From: JAAFHB01 sp037128295
GTDB taxonomy: Bacteria; Bacteroidota; Bacteroidia; Bacteroidales; Prolixibacteraceae
Reading direction: 5' to 3'
DNA: 5,391 bases
NCBI GenBank assembly: GCA_037128295.1
Contig: JBAXWR010000409.1
Location: 1 to 5,391 of the forward strand
The notes under the pieces are model-generated. The model did no database searches. It was not told where the DNA came from and saw only the letters and a program-made list of their open reading frames with translations. Shown here in pieces: positions 1-5,391 of this stretch. Both the position numbers and the translations under genes were made by a program. The first letter of the stretch is position 1; every line of letters starts with the position of its first letter.

Positions 1-726
1 CCTGAACTTTCATTTTTTGAAAAATGGGAAGTTGTCCTCGATGAAAACTTCGTTAAAAACCAGCTTTCCGATTCACTTTGGCAGCCGGAAAATTTCTGGC
101 ACGCCAGCCTGGCCGGAGGTAGTTTTTCACAAGTCGGTGAAATCCATGCCTATAACGGGATTAAAAATATTGAGATAAAAAATTCGGTATTGTCGATTGT
201 GACAAAAGCCGAAAAAGCCAATGGACGGGTTTGGGATCCTGCAGTTGGAATAATCCCCAAACAGTTCGATTACAGTTCCTCGATCTTAAACACCGGTAAA
301 AGCTTTAAAATTAAAGAAGGTGTTATAGAAGCAAAAGTAAAATTCAGAGCCATCGAAGCCGTTACAAGTGCATTCTCATTAACTGGGATTAAACCTTTTC
401 CACAGATCGATGTCTTCAGAAGTGGTCACAATTGTGTAGGAATAGGGATAATCGATCAGGCCGATAAAAATGGCACAAAGAAGTTGGTTCAGATTAAAGG
501 TTTGAATTTCAAAAATTTCCACATATTCCGTTTGGAGATATTTGGAAATGAACTAGTATGGAAGATCAATAACTCAGAAGTTCATCGTGAGCAATTGACA
601 AAAAATGCTGGTGAACTCTTCCTTAATTTTGTGGGTAGCCTTCATCAACCTGTCAATGGAGGGACATTACCGCATTATTTTGAAATTGACTGGGTAAGAT
701 GTTTAAGGAAAAAAACAGCAAAGTAA
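1..726 (+). CDS. GH16-like (concanavalin A-like fold) protein, 5'-truncated, catalytic motif degenerate
   Basis: The reading frame is open from base 1 to the TAA at 724-726, so this is the C-terminal 241 residues of a longer protein; a TTG at 190 lies inside the fold and is not the start. Order and motifs follow family GH16 glucanases: a 'KWEVVLDENF' opening strand (residues 9-18), a 'NIEIKNSVLSIVTK' strand, 'SSILNTGKSF', 'EGVIEAKVKFRA', then 'PQIDVF' (134-139), a 'FHIFRLEIFGNELVWKIN' strand-turn-strand and a closing 'FEIDWVRCL'. In active GH16 enzymes the motif is ExDxxE, with the two Glu acting as nucleophile and acid/base. Here the aligned residues are Gln135, Asp137 and Arg140, so hydrolysis is unlikely and a carbohydrate-binding or structural role is more plausible (inference). 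Any signal peptide or anchor would lie upstream of the window. Fold assignment is fairly sure; substrate and function are unknown. Confidence 0.72.
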   Translation, partial: PELSFFEKWEVVLDENFVKNQLSDSLWQPENFWHASLAGGSFSQVGEIHAYNGIKNIEIKNSVLSIVTKAEKANGRVWDPAVGIIPKQFDYSSSILNTGKSFKIKEGVIEAKVKFRAIEAVTSAFSLTGIKPFPQIDVFRSGHNCVGIGIIDQADKNGTKKLVQIKGLNFKNFHIFRLEIFGNELVWKINNSEVHREQLTKNAGELFLNFVGSLHQPVNGGTLPHYFEIDWVRCLRKKTAK

Positions 727-733
727 TCAAATT

Positions 734-793
734 CTTTAATGAATGGCCATAAAGGTCGGTACCATAAGTTGCTTTGTGGTATAAAATGTTTTA
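734..793 (+). terminator. tandem stem-loops after the GH16-like gene, possible weak terminator
   Basis: Eight bases after the stop codon, 734-741 pairs with 748-754 (7 pairs, one bulged A at 738, loop of 6). A second hairpin pairs 760-768 with 773-781 (9 pairs including two G-T wobbles, loop TTGC). The second is followed by AAAATGTTTT rather than a clean T-run. The position suits termination of the upstream gene, but the stems are AT-rich and weak, so this is tentative. Confidence 0.3.
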
Positions 794-816
794 GAAAGTT
801 AATAGATAACATATTG

Positions 817-824
817 TATCTTTA
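817..824 (+). promoter_or_regulatory. candidate Bacteroidota -7 promoter element for the four-PAS kinase
   Basis: TATCTTTA matches the Bacteroidota -7 consensus TAnnTTTG at all fixed positions except the last. It lies 57 bases before the ATG at 882, a plausible leader length. I see no good -33 TTTG/TTG at the usual distance; the nearest resemblance is TTTAG at 790-794. A promoter somewhere in this 155-base gap is likely, but this exact placement is weak. Confidence 0.25.
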
Positions 825-881
825 ATTTTACATGAAATAATGCAAGTCACTGGATAACAAAGCAATTTACATCAACGGAAT

Positions 882-3323
882 ATGGAACCCTCTAAAAAGC
901 AATCAAAGGATGCCCCGACTAAAAATGAACAAGAGCTGACCAACAATCTTCTTCCCAACGAAATAAACAGATTGGAAGAAAGACAAAGCAGCGATACCGA
1001 AAACTGGTATGAAACCGACAGACAAAAACTCATCCACGAACTCGAGGTTCATGCGACAGAGCTTGAAAAGCAGAACGAAGAACTTAAAATTGCTGATCTA
1101 AAAATTCAGGCTTCTGAAACTCGCTTTCGCCGGCTTTTTGAATCGGCAAAAGATGGTATCCTGATTCTTGACGCAGAAAATGGTCAAATTGTGGAGGCAA
1201 ACCCATATTTGATTGATTTGATAGGGTACACACGAGAAGAAATCCTGGGAAAAGAGCTTTGGGAAATCGGCACTTTTAAAAATATTGCCGCCTCAAAAGA
1301 ATCTTTTTCAATCTTACAAAACAAAGAGTATATCCGGTTTGAAAATATGCCTCTGGATACAAAGAGTGGTGAACCTATTGAAGTAGAATTTGTTAGCAAT
1401 GTTTATCTTGTTGATAGTAAAAAAGTTATTCAATGCAATATCCGAAATATAACAGATCGGATACGGACTGAAAAGGCTTTAAAAAAGGTTCAGGACCGAC
1501 TGAACAATGTCATAGAGGCAACAAATGTAGGTACCTGGGAGTGGAATATTCAAACAGGTGAAGTGATTATCAATGAACGATGGGCTGAAATAATTGGCTA
1601 TTCCTTAGACGAAATCTCACCCATTTCAATCAATACATGGTTCAAATTTGCCCATCCTGAAGATTTAATTGTTTCCGAACAGCTTTTGGAACTAGTATTC
1701 AACTGTAAATCTTCATATTATGACCTTGAATGTCGAATGAATCACCGAAATGGCAATTGGGTATGGATACACGACAAGGGAAAAGTAATCGAGTGGACCA
1801 TTGATGGCAAACCCTTGCTTATGGCTGGAACTCATTCCGATATCTCCAACCGTAAACAGACAGAGCAAAACCTTATTATCAGCGAAAAACGGGCAAACAG
1901 CCTGATCGAAGCAATTCCAGTTATGATGTTTTCGTTGGATAGGAACGGGGAATATCTCGATTTTAAAGCAAACATCGAAGATTTGTATTACCAAAAAGGT
2001 TCTATTATTGGCAAAAATAACCATGATGTGGCACCTCCAGAGTTTGCGGAATTAATTGATAAAAAAATGGAACTGGCATTTGAAACCGATAAAATGCAGG
2101 TTTTTGAATACCAGTTACCGGTTCCCGAAAGAGGTCTGAGATCTTATGAGGCAAGAATGATCCCGATTGGAATTGAAGAGGTGATAGTCATTGTAAGGGA
2201 TATTACCGACCAAAAAATGATCAAGGATGCATTGGCGGAGAAATCGCAATTGTACTATGCCATGTTCGAGAAGAATCAGGCTGTAAAGTTGCTCATTGAC
2301 CCGGCTGATGGCACAATTGTTGACGCAAATACTGCAGCTTCACAATTCTATGGCTATTCATTGCAAGACATGAAGTCAATTAATATATTCAATATCAATG
2401 TATTAAGTCCAATTGAAATTTCAGAAGAAATGCAACAGTCGATGACAGGGCAAAAATCATATCACAAATTCCGGCATCGGTTATCGACAGGGGAAATCCG
2501 GGATGTGGAAGTTTATTCAAGCCCAATCTGCATTTCAGGCCGTGAACTGTTACATTCAATTATACATGATGTTACTGACCGAAAACGTATTGAGGATCAA
2601 TTAAAGGAAAGCGAGAACCGGTTAAAAGAGCTAAATGCTACCAAAGATAAATTCTTCTCTATCATTGGCCATGACTTAAAGAACCCCTTCAATGCAATTA
2701 TTGGTTTCAGTAATATTTTATTGGATCAGATAAAGGAAAAAGACTATAAAGGAATAGCTGAATATGCCGATATCATCTACCGTTCATCATTACGTGCCAT
2801 GTCATTGCTTTCAGACTTGTTGGAGTGGTCGCAGTTGCAAACCGGTAAATTGACCTTCACTCCAACAATATTCGATCTTGTAAAATTGATCGATGATGTT
2901 ACAGAACTAGCCAATGACGCCGCATTGCAGAAAAACATCTTGATCTTAAATGACCTGCCCGGTCAGATTAGTCTTTTTGCGGATAAATCTATGATTGGCA
3001 GTATTTTGAGAAATCTAATATCAAATGCAGTCAAGTTTTCTAATTTAAATGGACAGATCAAAATAAGTGTAACTAAAGGTTTGACAGATTTCATCATTTC
3101 GGTTCATGATAAAGGTGTTGGAATAAAGGAGGAAACCATCGAAAAACTTTTCAGGATCGAAGAAACCTACTCTACTCCCGGAACGCTAAAGGAGACCGGA
3201 ACCGGTCTTGGGTTATTGCTGTGCAAAGAACTGGTTCAGAAACATGGGGGTAAAATCTGGGTTGAAAGCACATTAGGTATAGGCAGTACATTCTTTTTTA
3301 CGATTCCCAAAATTCCAAAATAA
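882..3323 (+). CDS. four-PAS soluble sensor histidine kinase
   Basis: Complete 813-residue kinase predicted to sense a cytoplasmic signal, autophosphorylate on His and pass phosphate to an unidentified response regulator. An N-terminal charged coiled coil (about 45-78) contains 'LIHELEVHATELEKQNEEL' (50-68), a linker seen in many multi-PAS sensors. Four PAS domains follow: about 79-193, 206-324 (PAS_3 type, with HPED and NWVWIHDKGKV), 334-445 and 457-567, each ending in a D/N-I/V-T/S-D/N-R/Q exit motif. HisKA (about 587-655) has phospho-acceptor His597 in HDLKNP, with Asp598 and Asn601 placed for kinase and phosphatase activity. HATPase_c (about 695-810) has the N-box (Asn715), G1 DKGVG (743-747) and G2 GTGLGL (773-778). 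There is no membrane segment, signal peptide or receiver domain. The ATG at 882 is the only start available: an in-frame TAA lies at 855-857. No clear Shine-Dalgarno sequence is present, as is usual in Bacteroidota. PAS ligands cannot be read from the sequence. Strongly similar to the minus-strand kinase at 3843-5391. Confidence 0.95.
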   Translation: MEPSKKQSKDAPTKNEQELTNNLLPNEINRLEERQSSDTENWYETDRQKLIHELEVHATELEKQNEELKIADLKIQASETRFRRLFESAKDGILILDAENGQIVEANPYLIDLIGYTREEILGKELWEIGTFKNIAASKESFSILQNKEYIRFENMPLDTKSGEPIEVEFVSNVYLVDSKKVIQCNIRNITDRIRTEKALKKVQDRLNNVIEATNVGTWEWNIQTGEVIINERWAEIIGYSLDEISPISINTWFKFAHPEDLIVSEQLLELVFNCKSSYYDLECRMNHRNGNWVWIHDKGKVIEWTIDGKPLLMAGTHSDISNRKQTEQNLIISEKRANSLIEAIPVMMFSLDRNGEYLDFKANIEDLYYQKGSIIGKNNHDVAPPEFAELIDKKMELAFETDKMQVFEYQLPVPERGLRSYEARMIPIGIEEVIVIVRDITDQKMIKDALAEKSQLYYAMFEKNQAVKLLIDPADGTIVDANTAASQFYGYSLQDMKSINIFNINVLSPIEISEEMQQSMTGQKSYHKFRHRLSTGEIRDVEVYSSPICISGRELLHSIIHDVTDRKRIEDQLKESENRLKELNATKDKFFSIIGHDLKNPFNAIIGFSNILLDQIKEKDYKGIAEYADIIYRSSLRAMSLLSDLLEWSQLQTGKLTFTPTIFDLVKLIDDVTELANDAALQKNILILNDLPGQISLFADKSMIGSILRNLISNAVKFSNLNGQIKISVTKGLTDFIISVHDKGVGIKEETIEKLFRIEETYSTPGTLKETGTGLGLLLCKELVQKHGGKIWVESTLGIGSTFFFTIPKIPK

Positions 3324-3435
3324 ATAAAAAAGTATGGAAGGAATTGAGACCTTGCCAACTCAAAATACCGAACCACTGTATAACCTTATTACCTTATTGT
3401 TCGGGTCACACTCCAAGCCCGGAATTGGACTTTAC

Positions 3436-3735
3436 CTATTTAAGAATTTTAAATGCGAGGCACAGTACAATAATCAGTATTCCAAACAGTGCAAAGGCGA
3501 ACAGATAATCTGCAATTTTCTCCATTATATTTGCCCTTGAGTCATTTGAGCTTCGGATTGAATAAAAGGAGAACAAACTTGAGAAAATCAGGAGCATTGC
3601 AATAATAGACGTAAATTCGTCAACAATACTGATCGTTGAATAATCGGAACTATGTAAAGATGTGATTACAACCAGACAAAATCCCAAAAGGGTCGCAGAG
3701 GTATTGAGAATATGTTCCGAAGTCTTGTTTGCCAC
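3436..3735 (-). CDS. small three-helix membrane protein of unknown function
   Basis: A 99-residue protein that I do not assign to a named family. Three hydrophobic segments are visible: about 9-27 (ILNTSATLLGFCLVVITSL), 41-60 (FTSIIAMLLIFSSLFSFYSI) and 76-96 (DYLFAFALFGILIIVLCLAF). They are joined by a short polar loop with Asp39-Glu40 and a more charged loop (RSSNDSRANIMEK), and the tail ends in Lys. The start is taken as GTG at 3733-3735: the frame stays open for 11 more codons to a TGA at 3769-3771 but holds no ATG, GTG or TTG there. An A-rich tract (AAAAAAA) lies just upstream, which suits Bacteroidota initiation. The overlapping plus-strand frame at 3334-3540 is the less likely coding choice, because this one gives a coherent membrane topology. 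The gene follows the PAS kinase on the same strand after 107 bases, so co-transcription is possible but unproven. It converges on the plus-strand kinase. Confidence 0.72.
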   Translation of the reverse strand: MANKTSEHILNTSATLLGFCLVVITSLHSSDYSTISIVDEFTSIIAMLLIFSSLFSFYSIRSSNDSRANIMEKIADYLFAFALFGILIIVLCLAFKILK

Positions 3736-3754
3736 TTGAACTAATTTTTTTTGA

Positions 3755-3766
3755 TAATGTACATTA
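3755..3766. promoter_or_regulatory. 12-base perfect palindrome upstream of the small membrane-protein gene
   Basis: TAATGTACATTA is a perfect inverted repeat centred about 25 bases before the GTG start at 3735, in the place where an operator or promoter-proximal site would sit. About one 12-base palindrome is expected by chance in a window of this length, so the location rather than the symmetry is the main argument. It could equally be chance. Confidence 0.25.
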
Positions 3767-3780
3767 AATCAAATAATTAT

Positions 3781-3819
3781 ACCTAAATCCCCCCTGCCCC
3801 CCTTTAGGAAAGGGGGAGG
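3781..3819. repeat. C-rich/G-rich intergenic hairpin repeat (REP-like)
   Basis: The element begins CCTAAATCCCCCC, has a second run of six C at 3797-3802, and ends in AAAGGGGGAGG. CCCCCTTT (3798-3805) pairs perfectly with AAAGGGGG (3809-3816) around the three-base loop AGG. A competing pairing joins CCTAAA (3782-3787) with TTTAGG (3803-3808). Short elements of the form 'AAATCCCCC...GGGGGA' recur between genes in many Bacteroidota genomes (general knowledge; copy number in this genome is not visible here). It lies 24 bases past the stop of the minus-strand kinase and could end or stabilise that transcript, but no U-run follows directly, so it is not a textbook terminator. Confidence 0.6.
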
Positions 3820-3842
3820 CGTTCAAACATGTTTTGTCTCTT

Positions 3843-5391
3843 TTATACAGGAATTAAAAAGCTAAATTTGCTTCCTTTGCTGTATTCGCTTTCGACCCAG
3901 ATTTTCCCTTTATGCTTTGAAATAAACTCCTTACAGAGCAACAAACCCAAACCTGTGCCCAATTCATCATTGGTTCCCTTTGTAGAGTGGGTTTCATCAA
4001 TCCTGAAAAGTTTATGGATAAACTCCTTTTTAATCCCCATTCCGTTATCGCCAACCTCAACCACCCATCCTTCTTTCTGAAGGTGTGCAGAAACGGTAAT
4101 CCTTCCACCAGGATGGGTAAATTTTATCGCATTGGAAATCAAATTCCTTAAAACTGTGCTAATCATCTCTTTATCAGCTAATACCAATGCGTTATGGGGT
4201 AATCTTGATGTAATTTCAATCGTTTTTTGCTGCGCTGAGTCGTTGAGAAGTTCTGTTACTTCACCTATGAGTCTCACCAATTCAATATATTCAGGATTGA
4301 ATTCCATCCTTCCAGTTTGTGACCTGGACCATATTAAAAGGTTGTTAAGCAATGACATAGCCCTCAATGATGAATCCTTGATAATGGTAGCATATTCATC
4401 AATGCCCTCATAATCTTTATCCTTAACCTGATCGATCAAAAGATTACTAAAACCAATGATGGCATTGAATGGATTTTTGAGGTCGTGTGCGATGATAGAG
4501 AAAAACTTGTCTTTGGTTGCATTCAGCTCATCTAGGCGTGCCTCATTCTCTTTAAGCGTCAACTCAATTTGTTTCCTTTCGGTAAGGTTTCTAGACACAC
4601 CATGCAGCTCAATATGCCCGGTATTTTTATTCAACCATAAATGCGATATAATTTCGGTCCAAACATTTGACCCATCCTTGCAGGTCTGTTCAATCTCATC
4701 GGTGAAATAGGTTTCGGTTGAAATCCTTCCGGCGTGTAAGTCTGCACAGCGTTGGGAGATGAGTTCCGGGACAATAGACTTAAATTGGGTGCTAAGGGTT
4801 GATTCCATGTTTTCGGAAAAAATTTCATCAGGAGTGTAGCCCCTAAGTTTAACGACAGAAGGGCTTATATAAAGAAAACGAAGGGTCGATGTATCGAGAG
4901 TCCAGACAACATCTTTCATGTTTTCAGCAAACATCCGATATTTTTCTTCACTCTGTTTCAATGCCCTTTCAGCTTTTATGCGGTCTGTTACATCGCGGCT
5001 GACACCCTGGATCTCAACCTTTCCGGAATGTTGGTTAAAGTACGCTTTATAAGAAACTTCCGTGATCAAAGTGGTTCCATCTTTGCGCAACTGCAAAACT
5101 TCTTTCAGTTCGCTTGTATGGGGTATAGGGTTAGTGTTAAATTTCGCGATTCCGTCCCTCGCTCTTTGGACAAATGCCTCCCTTATCTCTGGAACCAGGA
5201 TCATTTCGAATGGATTCTGAAGCATTTCATCCATTGTATAACCCAGAAGGTGCTCACATGAAGGACTCACATAAATGAAATGCATCGTCATTGGATCGAG
5301 AACCCAGATAAAATCGTTTGTATTTTCTGCGAGAAGTTTGTACCGTTTTTCACTTTCGGATAACCTATTCTCAGAAATTTTGCGGTAGGTA
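3843..5391 (-). CDS. PAS sensor histidine kinase, N-terminus beyond the window
   Basis: The minus-strand frame stays open to the right edge, so 515 C-terminal residues are visible; the ATG at 5289-5291 lies inside a PAS core and is not the start. Counting from the edge: a helical linker (1-16, 'SENRLSESEKR'); PAS A (17-137, with 'FIYVSPS' and exit 'SRDVTDR'); PAS B (about 148-273, with 'FLYISPS' and exit 'SRNLTERK'); HisKA (about 292-360) with phospho-acceptor His302 (codon 4485-4487) in HDLKNP; and HATPase_c (about 405-513) with N-box Asn420, G1 DNGMG (448-452) and G2 GTGLGL (478-483). All residues for autokinase activity are present. The two PAS domains resemble each other, suggesting internal duplication. 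The linker before PAS A looks like one that follows another PAS, so more sensor domains may lie outside. No membrane segment is seen in the visible part. No receiver domain or response regulator is attached. The small membrane-protein gene follows on the same strand. Confidence 0.95.
   Translation of the reverse strand, partial: TYRKISENRLSESEKRYKLLAENTNDFIWVLDPMTMHFIYVSPSCEHLLGYTMDEMLQNPFEMILVPEIREAFVQRARDGIAKFNTNPIPHTSELKEVLQLRKDGTTLITEVSYKAYFNQHSGKVEIQGVSRDVTDRIKAERALKQSEEKYRMFAENMKDVVWTLDTSTLRFLYISPSVVKLRGYTPDEIFSENMESTLSTQFKSIVPELISQRCADLHAGRISTETYFTDEIEQTCKDGSNVWTEIISHLWLNKNTGHIELHGVSRNLTERKQIELTLKENEARLDELNATKDKFFSIIAHDLKNPFNAIIGFSNLLIDQVKDKDYEGIDEYATIIKDSSLRAMSLLNNLLIWSRSQTGRMEFNPEYIELVRLIGEVTELLNDSAQQKTIEITSRLPHNALVLADKEMISTVLRNLISNAIKFTHPGGRITVSAHLQKEGWVVEVGDNGMGIKKEFIHKLFRIDETHSTKGTNDELGTGLGLLLCKEFISKHKGKIWVESEYSKGSKFSFLIPV

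Noticed and set aside
190..192. TTG as the start of the GH16-like gene
   Set aside because: The frame is open to base 1 and the upstream residues contain the first strands of the fold, so the true start is outside the window.
3344..3363. Short inverted repeat TTGAG / CTCAA after the kinase stop
   Set aside because: Five pairs around a 10-base loop without a following T-run is expected by chance.
3400..3424. Hairpin TTCGGG / CCCG(G)AA in the convergent gap as a shared terminator
   Set aside because: There are only six pairs with a bulge and a 12-base loop, and no T-run on either strand. An 8-base tandem repeat (ACCTTATT, 3383-3398) beside it is probably chance.
3334..3540. Plus-strand open frame of 68 codons just after the four-PAS kinase
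   Set aside because: It has no recognisable motif or hydrophobic pattern, is rich in unlikely low-complexity polar residues, and overlaps the more convincing minus-strand membrane protein.
3825..3834. Palindrome AAACATGTTT between the C-rich repeat and the kinase stop codon
   Set aside because: Several perfect 10-base palindromes are expected by chance in a window this size, and the position past a 3' end gives no functional argument.
3829..5261. Several plus-strand open frames opposite the minus-strand kinase
   Set aside because: They are shadows of a strongly conserved kinase-coding frame and show no family motifs of their own.
5289..5291. ATG as the start of the minus-strand kinase
   Set aside because: It falls inside a PAS core ('DFIWVLDPMTMHFIYVSPS'), and the frame continues to the window edge with a normal helical linker.
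1..5391. CRISPR array, tRNA/rRNA genes, transposase or integrase
   Set aside because: No regularly spaced repeats, tRNA-like cloverleaf, rRNA sequence or recombinase motifs were seen on either strand.

Overview
The window looks like chromosomal DNA of a Bacteroidota bacterium, probably an environmental member of the Bacteroidales/Marinilabiliales type; the rank below phylum is inference. The signs are moderate-to-low GC, no clear Shine-Dalgarno sequences, soluble multi-PAS histidine kinases with the phylum-typical H-box context 'FFSIIxHDLKNPFNAIIGFSN', a Bacteroidota-style glucanase-fold protein, and a C-rich/G-rich intergenic hairpin repeat of a kind common in these genomes.

Layout. (1) Positions 1-726, plus strand: the C-terminal part of a protein with a GH16-like (concanavalin A-like lectin/glucanase) fold. 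The reading frame is open to the left edge, and the catalytic motif appears degenerate. (2) 727-881: a 155-base gap with two small stem-loops after the stop and a weak Bacteroidota-type promoter candidate. (3) 882-3323, plus strand: a complete soluble sensor histidine kinase with four PAS domains. (4) 3324-3435: a short convergent gap with nothing convincing in it. (5) 3436-3735, minus strand: a 99-residue protein with three predicted membrane helices, no recognised family and a GTG start. (6) 3736-3842: a gap holding a 12-base perfect palindrome and a C-rich/G-rich repeat that can fold two ways. (7) 3843-5391, minus strand: a second PAS histidine kinase, cut at its N-terminus by the right edge. 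No gene-free stretch exceeds 160 bases.

How the parts relate. The two kinases are clear paralogues (58 of 76 residues identical around the phosphorylated histidine) arranged tail to tail, with the small membrane protein between their 3' ends. The membrane-protein gene lies downstream of the second kinase on the same strand, 107 bases away. Neither kinase has a receiver domain, membrane segment or adjacent response regulator here, so both read as cytoplasmic orphan sensors whose partners lie elsewhere. Nothing ties the glucanase-like gene to them beyond sharing a strand and lying upstream of the first kinase.

I do not see a clearly new multi-gene system. The points most worth checking are the apparently catalysis-dead GH16-like protein, the inverted pair of paralogous sensors around a small membrane protein, and the structured DNA between the two minus-strand genes.
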